NCBI GenBank assembly: GCA_036897095.1
Contig: JAYMSP010003012.1
Span: forward strand, 1-21,543
Direction of reading: 5' to 3'
From: Plantago elongata
Taxonomy: Eukaryota > Streptophyta > Magnoliopsida > Lamiales > Plantaginaceae
Length of the DNA: 21,543 nt
The notes under the pieces are model-generated. The model saw nothing but the letters and a program-made list of their open reading frames with translations. It did no database searches and was not told the origin of the DNA. The stretch's first letter is position 1; every line of letters begins with the position of its first letter. A program made the translations under genes and the position numbers. Positions 1-10,504 of the stretch are shown piece by piece.

Positions 1-300
1 TGAAGTGAAATGTAAACATATCACTAATTGAAACTAACAAGTTTCAAAATTTACACACTTTACTAAAACAAAATAAGCAAATTAGCTACCCATGTTAGCA
101 TAATTGACTAATGAAATCTTTTGTAAGCTATATTAGTTAAGAACCTATATGCTTTGTATTTTAACATTTTTTTTTATCTAAGAGGTATACTAGATTGTAC
201 TTTATTTCTTGTGATTTCAAAATATGAATATTATTGGCTTTTTAGAAAATATAGCAAGATACATGGTCAGGAACTCTCCCTACCATCTAGGAAATATTTT
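1..300. other. AT-rich intergenic DNA without RIP signature
   Basis: No gene is visible here. CpA and TpG are at ordinary levels: in 1-60 I count about ten CpA+TpG against ten ApC+GpT. This segment therefore differs from the RIP-like tract that follows. A run of nine T lies around 167-175. Stops are frequent in all frames examined. It may be the edge of a less mutated segment that extends upstream of the window. Confidence 0.5.
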
Positions 301-1480
301 TATACTTAAGGGTTTTTAATAATATACTCCTACGGCTGTTACTAAACTCTTAGAATTCTTCTAATAAAGGTTTAAGGAACTACTCTTTGTACTGACTATT
401 TATGAAAGACTCTCCTAATAAAGACTTTTAATACATACTTTATGCTCTATGTCTAAAGGTGTAAATAAGCTAAAGAATACTCTTTCATTTATTGTAAAAG
501 GGCGCTAAAGTAACTCCTCCCTTATAATTATTTTAATTGCTAATAGTTAACTCTTTCCATTACAAGGAATCCTATAGAAGACTTAGAGAAGCACACCCTT
601 ATATCAAAGCATAGGTAACTTCTTCCTAATAAATATAGTTAATAATATAAGTTAACAAGTAAAGGAGCTCTGTCTTTTTAAGTAAATTCATTAAGGCTAG
701 CAGCAGCTTCTTTAAGTAGTGTATTAATGCGCTATTCGGCCGTACACTAGAGAATTGTGTAAATAAGAGCTTAGTAGAAATTATTTTTTCTATAAATATA
801 TGACACCTAAAAGGGCTTCATTATTTCATTATAAAGTTATGATAGGGAGAGTGCTCACTTACTAAAATAGCACAATTAAGTTCTAAATAATTCTCAAGTA
901 GAGAAGTCTCTTCTCCATTAACTAGACAGGTATTTACTTAAAAGATAAAAATAGAATTTATAATATATTAAATCATATTATTTTATTGCACAAGAGTAAC
1001 AAGTGCATAAGGGAGTACATGGCCTATATAATGAAATAAGAGGGCTAATCGTACTCATGTATCTTTTTAAGGAGGAACTCAAGAGTAAGGAGACTAGTCA
1101 TAGTTTTTTATCTTAACATTTGTATTAGAACAAAGGGACTACTTTAGGAGGTTACCCCTTATATTAATTAGATTAAGCTCTTATTTATAATTTAGAAAAA
1201 AAGAGCGCTTTATGTTATCCTTCTTACTATACTCGAATATTTATATTAAAATAAGGAGGAGGAGGAGTACTTTGAGTGTTTAAACTACGTATAAGCAAGA
1301 GAATATAGTAGTGTCTTTAATAACTAACTCTTTTCTTACTTAAGTGAAAGCTATAGTTACTTAGTATACTCCTACTATAAAATGTATTGGAGTTACTCTT
1401 TTTTTATTATATACTGCTACTAATGTAAACTATTTTATCTAAATAAAATTCCTTAACTTGCTTTCTACCATTTTGTTTTT
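301..1480. repeat. RIP-like AT-rich tract, gene-free
   Basis: Stop codons are dense, TpA is abundant and CpA/TpG is low: in 901-960 I count about two CpA+TpG against five ApC+GpT. This is the pattern left by repeat-induced point mutation, which acts on duplicated DNA in Pezizomycotina, so the tract is probably a dead repeat copy. The element family cannot be recognised. A short purine repeat, four AGG units, lies at about 1255-1267. Both boundaries are judged by eye and could be off by 100 bases or more. Confidence 0.65.
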
Positions 1481-1506
1481 GTTAATACTATACTAAAAAA
1501 CATTCA

Positions 1507-2280
1507 ATGAAGAAAATCGTAGTGGAGCGGATAAATAGAATATTCTCTTTGGGGAGCTGTTTTAATACCAATCGTTGATGGAAGAGATGGAAGGACGCGT
1601 GCTTTATATATTTCTCAGATAGAACACTTAAAAAGTATCAAATCGGGAATATATTATATTGCTCCAATCTCCAATTAAGGGAATCTGCACTGTACTAGTT
1701 CTATAATATCTAAGTCATTACTACGCGAGAATACTTTTCTGGGTCGACTTGTTACTCTATTTATGGAAAAGTCATAGAAAAGGTTTTTCTAAATTTGGAA
1801 GAAAGAGAGAAATTCTCACTATAGTTATGAAATATTTTTTGTTTGAGGAATAAAGAACACCTTTTGTAAAGAGTCCAAAAAGCAAGGAATAAAATACTCC
1901 CTATATATATTACAGAGTAGTTAACCAAAGCCAAACTAAGTGATGCATACTACATTGCTTAGAGAAAGGAAAGAGACTTCATTATTTTACTCTACTGTTT
2001 GTCTCTAGAGAAGCACCACCACACTCTGAGAATAAATTCTTAGAAAATCATATTCCGGTTAGAATTAGACGGAAGGGGTGAGAAATGTTTGAATCTATAT
2101 AGAAAAATACTTTCTTGCGGGTTGGTACAATTATGGGCAAGAAATATAATATATATTTTTTAGAATAGGAATATTTGCAAGATGATAGAACTGGATCTCG
2201 GTGAGAAATACCGAGTGGTGGGTTGTTTAGAAGAAGAAAAAAGTGAGAGGAATCAAAAAGGAAGAGTTATACAAAGGTAG
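1507..2280 (+). other. stop-poor stretch, possible decayed coding sequence
   Basis: I do not recognise a product. All three plus frames are unusually open for such AT-rich DNA. Frame 2 reads from 1535 to 1774 (80 codons) with a single TAA at 1676. Frame 3 is open at 1707-1850 (48 codons) and again at 1944-2075 (about 45 codons). Frame 1 begins with an ATG at 1507 and has 11 stops over its 258 codons, where base composition predicts roughly 21. The plus strand is purine-rich, as coding strands often are. However, the minus strand is also fairly open here, so composition alone could explain this. An old pseudogene with frameshifts is possible, and so is chance. No domain or family motif was seen. 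Confidence 0.15.
2197..2215. repeat. short perfect hairpin
   Basis: CTCGGT (2197-2202) and ACCGAG (2210-2215) are exact reverse complements around a seven-base GAGAAAT loop. It is a small structure with no assigned role, and a stem this short can arise by chance. It is listed because it is GC-richer than its surroundings. Confidence 0.5.
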
Positions 2281-3891
2281 ACACGCACTTGTTGGACATA
2301 TACTTTGTTGTGTGTGTAGAAAGGACTAAAATGCTTGAAATAATAGAAAATATGTATGAAAGCATACGTTTGTATCTCATATCTCAACAATTGTAGTTTG
2401 CTCGTAAGCACCAATTCTATTTATTTGTCACTAGTTATTAATAATTTTTTATTAGCTTGCGCATTTCATTAGATTAAGAAATTACTCTACTGACAAAGAT
2501 ATAGGCTGCTTATATGGGGTTTCTAATAAAAAAGCTATTCATTCCCTTTATTTCTTTAGTCTAGTAAAGACTTAGGAGTAAATCATATACCAAAATGAGT
2601 AAAAAATTCACCAACAATTCCTTAGTGATTATTAAAGATGTACACCTTGTGTTAGTTCTATGAGCCAGAAAAGAAGAAAAGGCTTATTCGCTGTTTTAGT
2701 TCTTCTTAAATCTTATTTTATAGGAAAAAGTGACCTCTCTTTCTTAGTTTTGTTATCTTCATCAATTATAAGTAATGTCAAAAAATTTTTTTTGAAGTTA
2801 GAATTAGAATAAAAGTTTCTTGCTCGACTCGAAATACCATCTATAATCATTTTTAAACCATTAGCCTAATCCTATAAATATAAAGGTCGAAAAGAAGATT
2901 GAGGCTTTTCTTCTAAAGGATCATCATATAACGAAATACAACAAAACAAACACACACAATATGAGTTTTTGGCGATTACTACTACCCCGAATACTGAACT
3001 TACTGCACAATATAAATTTGAAAGATTACAGCTGCTAAAATAATACACAAATTATAGTACATAAAAAAAGATAGACTTCTCTTTAGATCCAAAGTGAAAT
3101 GTGAGAGTTATTGAATTTTTCATCCTCTAAAAGTTTCCCGTCTTTTTCTGTATTTGTTTAGTCACCCTTGAGGAATATAGGTTTTTTCTATGTATGGTCG
3201 ACCTTATCCACAACTCCGAACCTCTATCAATTTTCAATAATGTCTTTTGCGCGGCATCCATCTCCTATTAAGAACATTTCTAATTGAACCATCTTAAATA
3301 TTCCAACAAAGCCGAAGTTTTTTAGATCTCTTAAAGTACCTACGTGCCATGGCTTATAATATGGAATTGCTGAGAGTAACGAAAATAATAATTATTATGA
3401 AGAACTCCTAATTGGTAAGAGTTTTAGTACTACTTCATAACATATTCTCGTAGTATTATTTTAGGAAATAAAAGAAAAAGGATGAAGAATGTTTTTAGTA
3501 AGGACAGATTTACATACAATCTATATATCCTAGTAGAGGTGACATAAATGTTATTTATATTTAAAATACAAGAAGAAAACTTATCCCATAAAGGAAGTAA
3601 GACACAAACTTGATGAAAAGAGATGCAATCCAAAAGAACTAGTTATATGACTAAAAACTTCTTAGAAGGAGCTTTATTTAAATTTATTTAAAGAAGAAAA
3701 GAAGAAGTGTATTTGGTATTAGAGTTCTACGCCCACAATTATATCTACCTATTATAAATATTTTTTATTTCTGAAAGTTCGTCAGAAAAGTACCCGGATT
3801 ACTTCTATAGAAATCCAAATTCCTGTTATAGAAGGTAGTACGTACCTAAGTTAATTGGTACAAAAAATGAATATAATAGAATGTTAATTGG
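2281..3891. other. gene-free part of the RIP-free island
   Basis: Reading frame 1 through this stretch gives 49 stops in 537 codons, close to random expectation, with the longest clear run from about 3298 to 3408. A 67-codon minus-strand frame at 3430-3633 begins with TTG and has no useful ATG, so I do not treat it as a gene. Purine-rich patches such as 3689-3709 recur. I see no RNA gene and no recognisable element here. Confidence 0.4.
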
Positions 3892-4266
3892 TTGAAAGAA
3901 AGGAAGTCAGATGAAATATGTTTCAGTTTTCTATTTTGTAGATGTCTAAATAGATTTATAAAAATACATATCGTATCATTTCATTACTATCAAAGAAAAA
4001 AACTTTTACTAAAACCTGTTGTCCTATTTCTCTTAGCAATAGCAAAAATGTATGGTACTATACGATATTCACAGTCTATTCCACAACACCTTATTTATGC
4101 ACTTATATCTATTGCAATAGATTCTTCACCAAATTTTATAAAGTTATACTTTTCTAAGATGATGGCATTGCCCGAACAAAAAGAACCTTATAAGAAAAAA
4201 ACTTGTAGCACTTTATTTTTTATGAAAGAAAAGAGGCTTACAGAGGATCTTAAAGATTTCGCTTAA
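3892..4266 (+). other. 124-codon open frame, doubtful protein
   Basis: This is the longest uninterrupted frame in the window. It opens at a TTG, which a fungal nuclear gene would not normally use. The first ATG is codon 53 (4048), with A at -3, giving a 72-residue product. Residues 38-51 form a hydrophobic run preceded by basic residues (RKK), which would suit a short membrane segment only if the long form were made. The C-terminal half is polar and lysine-rich. I recognise no domain. Codons end mostly in A or T, as expected from base composition, and first positions show no strong G excess. It lies in RIP-free DNA, which slightly favours function. A 3' exon of a spliced gene is conceivable, but I found no convincing upstream exon. 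By composition, roughly 0.1-0.2 frames this long are expected by chance in the window. Confidence 0.2.
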
Positions 4267-5260
4267 GGTACAAAAACCCTCGACGTTGGACCAAAAAAGA
4301 GAAACAACGTACAGTAGCGCAGAAAAGATATCCCATATTTAGGCTAATTCTGAAAAAGCTTTGTGTATTATTGTAGAACTAGTTCGAAGACAAGTCATCC
4401 TTTTATCCTTTTCAGAAAGTACTATTCTATTAGGTATGGATCCCTTGGACTAGCATCCAATGGACCAAGCAAACAGGGGTAGCTAGTATAATATATTATA
4501 TATATATATATATGTTAGATATAGATAGATAACTAATTTCTTTCCAAGCAAGAAAAAAGAACTTCTACAGAGTCATTTCCAGTAAAGTTAAGCAATAACT
4601 AAAAAATATTCGTTTATATACTACGTATATGAGTTGCTTCATATCATAGTCTTTAAGGATCTACTATTTCTTCGTTCAGGAATATAAAATAACCAAATCT
4701 ATTCGAAGCTATAAGACAAAAATAATAAGAATACTTACCTATCTCATTTAGATCAAAAATCAACTTTTGGCTTTCAAACTACTTAATCTACATTCGTTGC
4801 ACCTAAAAAATGGTTATAAAAAAAAAAGAAGAATGACTTATATTTATGGCACATGTAGGATGGGTATAGAGACTTTATTATGCTATGACTAGATTAGATA
4901 CCCACGCTTGACTGGAATTGACAAAAAAATTATATTATTATAGTTCACACAAAAGTACTTAACCCTACAATCTTTATATGCTTACTTTTTGTTTTGAGTT
5001 CTCGTTATCTAAAAAGCACCTCTCTTGTTAGATGCAATAATAATAATATGGCCTAGTATACTTCTTTCTTTAGTACTTTTTTTAGCATACTATATTCATT
5101 CTCGAAAGATCCCTCAAACTAAAAGCCTAAGTTCTATAGCATTGCAATGACTTCTTCTTGGGGGCTAAGTATATTAAGAAAAGAAAGTAGTAAAGCACTA
5201 AGGTTATAGAAGATCATTGCAGCACCAAAGTAAAACTAATTGCTAGGAGTCATTACTTTA
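4267..5260. other. non-coding right part of the RIP-free island
   Basis: No gene is visible. Plus frame 1 stays fairly open from 4378 to 4485 (36 codons) without an ATG start or family motif. The segment includes the TA microsatellite at 4497-4513 and two short matches to conserved small-subunit rRNA words (4893-4903 and 4914-4922), which I reject as an rRNA gene. The RIP-free character fades toward 5260. Confidence 0.4.
4497..4513. repeat. TA dinucleotide microsatellite
   Basis: An uninterrupted alternating TA run of 17 bases lies at 4497-4513. It is preceded by a related imperfect TA-rich segment from 4487 and followed by a short AGAT-type repeat at about 4518-4531. Ordinary slippage explains it; no function is implied. 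Confidence 0.9.
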
Positions 5261-5445
5261 TTTTAATTTTTAAAAATATTTATAGTAAGTATAATAATAT
5301 TAAATATTAATAGAAACCTAATACTAAGGGTTTCTTTGGAAAATAGATGTACCTTAAGAGAAGTTATTTATATTGTATTTTAGTTACGAGTAACCTAACT
5401 CTCTTTATAAGAATATAAGAAAGAGGACGAAAGTAAACTTTCTGA

Positions 5446-6310
5446 TTTACATACAATCTACCATCCCTTGTACATCTACGTATATCTATCAAAACAAAAA
5501 TTATATTTATTATACGTATACGGACAGCTTTTCCTTATTTAGCTGTCATACTTCTTCACTTCCTGTTTAGTGTTTTTTATTCCATACCGTAGTACAGTAC
5601 AATTCCAAGAAATATCTGTGATCCTTATAACTTCTTAATAATTTCTTAGAACTTATAAGAAGAACCTGTTTACTTCTTTCTGCCCCAGCAGACTTCTTAA
5701 GCCAAGTGCTTCCTTAGTAGATAGTAGAGTTCTTATTTTAGTTAGACTATCATTTATAAGTATGAAGAGAACTTGTTACTCATATTTTTCTTTTATAAGC
5801 ACCTGCAATGCAAAGAGTAGGATCATATAATAAATTAATAACCTAACACAATATATTCATTATATAACATTACATGGAGCTGGTGCAGCATCGTCTACTT
5901 ATGCTATACACTGCGTGCACCTGTCTTCTTATAATTAATTTCTTTTTCTAATATGTCCTACATAAGTAACTAAGCAATCTTCATGAACTTGGTTTTACTT
6001 TTTACCAAGGCATGTATCTAACCGAGTATATTTGTTAACGCCAACTACAATGATAAGTTTTTCTGCCCACCTCTTAAAGCTATGTTTACTTCCATTAATA
6101 CAATGGTGTACTCCTAGAGGGACAACCTCGTGATGATCATTCTTACAAGAAAGGGTAGTTAAGATGCTTTCTTGTATAGTAGTATTCTTTGCCAGTTTCT
6201 TAATTATTGAGTTAGTAGTTATCCTTATATACTGAGGTTAGATAGAAGAGACAGGTTACTCTCCAGGGTGCTGCCTTAGTATTCTCCTACGGGGTGAAAT
6301 ATATTAATTT
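5446..6310. pseudogene. possible decayed transposon or gene remnant, strand undecided
   Basis: I do not recognise the product. On the minus strand one frame is open for 80 codons from 6237 down to 5998 (stop at 5997-5995). With scattered stops the same frame keeps reading to about 5460, including 36 open codons from 5778 to 5671. This run contains no methionine, so it could only be an internal fragment. On the plus strand, frame 1 is open for 48 codons at 5446-5589 and then reads with isolated stops through 6237. Most stops are TAA or TAG, which RIP makes from CAA, CAG or TGG. Stop-poor frames on both strands plus raised G+C suggest a formerly GC-richer coding sequence. No transposase DDE, reverse transcriptase or integrase motif could be matched. 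Chance alone may give a few 80-codon runs in the window, so this is a weak call. Confidence 0.2.
5523..5547. repeat. 7-bp perfect hairpin
   Basis: GACAGCT (5523-5529) and AGCTGTC (5541-5547) pair perfectly around an 11-base T-rich loop. It lies inside the 48-codon plus-strand open run, so it may simply be part of a former coding sequence. No function is assigned. Confidence 0.5.
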
Positions 6311-7400
6311 TTTCTATATTGAAAATAGGAGAGCTTACGTAAGGAAGAAAACATATAAATAGTTTAATTTAAAGCACTTACCTTAAAGAATTTCTATTGA
6401 GAATAGACTATGTCAATTATAGTTTTATAATCTTGATGATAAATGCTTATGTGCTTTAGTACTTGTAAGGCAAAGATAACATTTGGTTAGAAGAAATATA
6501 AATAGAACCTAAAATGATAAAATGAAAGGAGCATATTAAGTACCACTAAAAGTGCATAAAAAAACATTTATAGGGAAAGCAAGAACCTGTTCTATATTTA
6601 TTCAAATTCATTTAGTCTATTTTTTTAATAATTTAAGTTAGTATGCATACCAGGGAAAGTGCCTATGACTAAGAGTAGGTTAAGAGTCTCATTGAGTGTA
6701 AGCAAAGATCTTTATTCAAAATAGATTAGTAAACTTTAATAAAAGAATAGAGCTCATTCCTTATAGAAATATGTACTTGCTCTAGATGTTATAAAAAAAA
6801 ATATATATATAAGCTAAAGAACCCTTTTTATTTCACTTTACTTGTTATTTCCCTACTGTATAGGTTTTAACAATAGATCTAGGGAGTACCTTGTGATATA
6901 TAGTTTAATTTTTATATTATGAAAGCATTCTATAATACAGAGTTATCCCTTAAAACATGGTTGATTACAAATATTATACTTATGCGCTTCTTCTCTGATT
7001 AAGAGACACCAGAAATTACCTTAATTTATAAGATATATATCTTTAAGATAATTGCTTATTAATCCTTGGCTTTGGCTTACGCTATATTCTGAATACTCGC
7101 CCTGAGCATTCTATTTTTTAATTATTGTATTCCACGTACCACAGGTATAACGTGAAGGATGCTTACTTACAGAGTATACGCCCCTTTCACAGCACTTAGT
7201 TAAGTATAATTAATAGGCACATTCAACTAGAACTCGTTTTAGGATAACAAATTATTAGTTATAGAGAAATGTCTTGGGCTTAGGAAACATCCTAGGTGTA
7301 GGAGGAACATTAGTACGAACTCGTATAGGATTTATAGGGGATCCTGACAAGGGAAAGTAGTTCATATTCAATGAAATAAAAGATCTCTCATTCTGTATTG

Positions 7401-10222
7401 AGTATCCCTTACTTAATTACTGTTAAGATAACTAGAATTAATTTAATACCTAAAAGGTGGTCTTTCCACTAGCCAACAAGGATAATTATTCATACAGTAC
7501 CTTAAAGTATCTCTTTACTATGAAAGAACAAGAAGGATTATCACACAAGGAATTTCTTTACACCTTTAAATATATATTTACATTTTAGTTAGGTATATAT
7601 AATATGAATTATATAAGTTAATACAAAAAATAGAAGTTGTAGTTTTCTAATTACTATATTTTGTTTTTATATTGTCTTCACTCTAGGGAAAGTGTTACGA
7701 AGTAGGGTTTTGAATACCACCTGTTCTCTTCCAACTACTTTGTATAGAAATTAAGATTTTAGTCTATGCACGTTGCTTACAGGGTGTTGTAAAGGCTAGG
7801 AGTCATTAAAAAATAGAGTTATAGAGTAAGTCATGATTTGTTGTTTGTTATAATTACTACTAAGTACTAAAAAAAAAGCACTGCCACGTATAGGGAGAGG
7901 ATTACTCTCTTAGCATTACTCTAATATTTTAAGTTCATTTAGTAGACTTATACGTATAAAGGTATAAACTTAAGTAAAGATATTTGGAGTCTACAACATT
8001 CATTGTGTGTGATTAAATCACTTACACTTTTTTATAGATTAGGTAGGATTCATACTAACTCTTTTAAGAAGCTAAAATAAATCTAATGACTAACTAGTAG
8101 GATATTCTTTTAAGGAGGTCCTTCTATTTTTTCGTTGTAGAGGGGTACCTTACTTTGTATAACCAAGATTCAGCTGCTTGTAAATAGAGACCACTTTTCC
8201 TTCTTCTTTATTATAAATTATTAGGGAGTCTCCCCTATATTTTAAATACTACTAGTGATTGCTCTTAGTAAAACTCTATTATAAAACACATTGACTAGTA
8301 TAATCTTGTTAGCATAGAGGAATTATATATTATATTACTTTTTCAAATAGGAGCTACTCACGCATGCTATATTATTTTATCTTAAGCTAATACACAAATT
8401 ACATAGATAAATATAAAGTACATACGCCTTGTATAAAATATAATGAATTGCTTCTTCCAAGTAAAACTTATAGGAAAACTTTCTTATACAAAGACTAGAA
8501 ATAAAGTGCTATTCCCTTATAAAATATATCTAGAATATAGAACTCACTAATAAAAGAAAACCTTTAAAGGTGCTTTTTCTAAAATACATTTATAGGTATA
8601 CTGCTAATTATTTAAAACGATCTATAGCTTAAAAAGCTCTTCCGTATATTTGTATGTACTAAAATTATAAGTATTCTATGATATATCTTTATTATACTAT
8701 AAAATGAGCTACGTCTTAGAATGGGGCATCCCTCCCTTCTATACGAGTAATTCCTAGCTACCCTTCTTGATAATACACACTCCTTTTATAAATCTAGTAC
8801 AAGATAATAAGAGGGGTCTTATAGATAAAAAAATCCCTTAACAACTAACTGAGCGTGAGAGAGCACTCACCTTTTGTTGCCTATTTATAGAAGAGAGTTC
8901 ATACTATAATTTGCTAGAAGTTATATTTTAATTTAAAGAAGAATATGCCACTTCATTACTATAGATTAATTACTGAATAAAATAGGGTAGTATTACCCTT
9001 GTCACATATTGTATCCACTACTAGAATTAATACTAAAGACTTTATCTTATAAAAATACCCTTAGCTATAGTGAGAAATTACTCTTCCATCCCTTATATAG
9101 TGTAAACAAATATATAAGGTAAAACACACAATTAGCCTAGCATATTAAAAAAATACACTTTTCTTTCTCTATTTAAGTTATAATAAATATACTTTTACTA
9201 TAAATTGTCTATCACTATAGAAGATGTACCTAAGAGAGTTACTAGACTACTAGAGTTGCTCCTTTCTTATCTTATATAAAGGTTATAAAGGGAGTAATTC
9301 ATACTATATACACGAAGAAAGGTTGTCCTATTATATAAAATCTTGCTTTATATTTATAAGCCTAAACTCAAATATTAGAGTAACCCCTTAGTGAGACGTG
9401 CTTTGTTGAGGTAATCTTTACTACTTTAACTTAATAATTAAGCTCTTATAAACTCATGCAATTAGCTTTTTCTGGTATACCTTCTTATGAATATACTAGG
9501 ATAAACTAAAGTTTAGTATACAAAAGAGTAGTCCTACCTTAAACTATAACCTTATTAAGGTTAATGAGTAGAGAGACATGCAAGGAAACCTATAGCATAC
9601 ATTACTCTATAAGCTCCTAAGTGTAAGTGAGTCTCCTATATTATCTAGGGGGTTACTTTAGTAGTATTCTTTATTCTATAATAGAATAATTTAAAAAGTG
9701 TCTACTCTTCTTTAGATATATAAGTAATTATTTACTAAAGAAGACTATATAGTTATAGAATAAGTCTCTTAATACATTAGTGTAGAATGAAGTGTTAAGA
9801 CTCTATAAGAAAAGGAATACTCTCTAGAATAACTTTGTCTTAATCAACCCTTTTAAGTATACCTTTAAAAAAACATCTTCTATCTAAAAGATAGGTTAGG
9901 TACTATAATTTATATTATATATAAGTAAGAAGTATTATTAAATCCACCCCTATACGCATATTTTATATATTAGTTAATTATATATATATAGATAGGTTAG
10001 AGCATTCTCTTAGTAACCTTGATAATACGCTTAAAGAGCTGATGCGTAAGAAACATATTTTATTACCCATAATTAGAAAGGAGTAATAGATCACGATAAT
10101 TGTTTAGGGTAAGGTATATTTCTAATACATTTATTAAGTAAAAAAATTAAGGTTAGCTTTTTATTATATGATGGCTTGTTACGGGAAGTTTATCTAAGAA
10201 CTTATATATAATTTATAAAGGA
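7401..10222. repeat. RIP-like AT-rich desert
   Basis: No gene is visible. Stops occur every few codons in the frames sampled, TpA is abundant and CpA/TpG is low (7681-7740 about 5 against 10; 9001-9060 about 4 against 8; 9721-9780 about 1 against 6 with about 20% G+C). A 19-base inverted repeat with 9-base arms and a one-base centre sits at 9671-9689, where a TTATTCTAT arm meets its complement. Short TA runs occur near 9979-9989. The original element cannot be identified. Confidence 0.7.
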
Positions 10223-10504
10223 TTGATTTACTTATTATATCAAATAATAGATCTATACAAGTACATTATTAAAGATAATATATCAAAGCGTACTCTCTAT
10301 TTTCTTAATTGCTTAAGTATACTTGTGCTAATGTTTAAGATTTTCTACAAGACGTTTTCTTCAGGCGCATGCTTTAGAGGGAAATGTTGTAATAAACAAT
10401 TTAAATTAAGTTTTAAAAAATATATTGATGAAAACAAAAGCACCCTTTTTAAGGAAGCTTCCTCTATAGTTATTAAATGTACCTATTTTTATATAAAAGA
10501 GTAA
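10223..10504 (+). other. 93-codon open frame in a RIP-spared pocket
   Basis: I do not recognise the product. The frame opens with TTG; the only internal ATG is codon 37 (10331), giving 57 residues. Residues 23-41 are hydrophobic and precede a short SSGAC stretch, which resembles a signal-peptide end in shape only. Cysteines fall at residues 30, 50, 55, 56 and 86, with the cluster CFRGKCC at 50-56, followed by a lysine-rich tail. CpA/TpG returns to normal here (10321-10440 about 13 against 11), while the neighbours are RIP-like. Small cysteine-containing secreted proteins are known from AT-rich compartments of plant-associated fungi, but nothing here proves such a role. Two ATGs at 10168 and 10171 lie upstream, but their frame stops at 10192-10194 and no canonical intron links them. 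Chance remains a fair explanation. Confidence 0.2.

Larger units (their letters stand above)
1481..5260. other. RIP-free AT-rich island between RIP-like tracts
   Basis: CpA and TpG return to normal levels here (2581-2640: about eight against five ApC+GpT) and TpA falls below ApT, the reverse of the flanking DNA. The left part is purine-rich on the plus strand; 2221-2280 has 47 purines in 60 bases. Stop-poor stretches occur in several frames, described separately, but no ATG-to-stop frame of persuasive length exists. RIP spares single-copy DNA, so the island is probably non-repeated sequence, or an insertion that arrived after RIP ceased to act here. It may hold a decayed gene, a non-coding transcript or only drifted sequence. 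Edges are approximate, and the right edge is gradual between about 5040 and 5280. Confidence 0.55.
5261..7400. repeat. mixed, partly RIP-affected tract, probable decayed element
   Basis: RIP indices vary along this stretch. 5281-5340 is strongly depleted in CpA/TpG (about 1 against 5), 5881-5940 is not (about 10 against 8) and 7081-7140 is even (about 5 against 5). G+C reaches about 40% near 6061-6120, the highest I counted. This suggests an element that was hit lightly or unevenly, or two segments of different age joined together. No long terminal repeat, terminal inverted repeat or target-site duplication was found by eye. The coding-like core is listed separately. Confidence 0.45.

Noticed and set aside
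3430-3633. 67-codon minus-strand open frame.
   Set aside because: It begins with TTG and its only methionine is the second-to-last residue. Composition predicts several frames of this length by chance and no motif is visible.
4379-4395. A GTTCGA word considered as a tRNA T-loop (B box).
   Set aside because: No matching A box or acceptor and anticodon stems could be folded around it.
4893-4922. Two words matching conserved small-subunit rRNA motifs: ATTAGATACCC (4893-4903) and GGAATTGAC (4914-4922).
   Set aside because: In real SSU rRNA these words lie over 100 bases apart, here only ten. No other conserved SSU segment was seen upstream or downstream, so a rearranged mitochondrial fragment is possible but unsupported.
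3507-5460. A 17-base word (GATTTACATACAATCTA) present at about 3507 and again at about 5444.
   Set aside because: Similarity does not extend into either flank, and one shared AT-rich 17-mer in 21 kb is not far from chance. It was considered as a possible repeat border and dropped.
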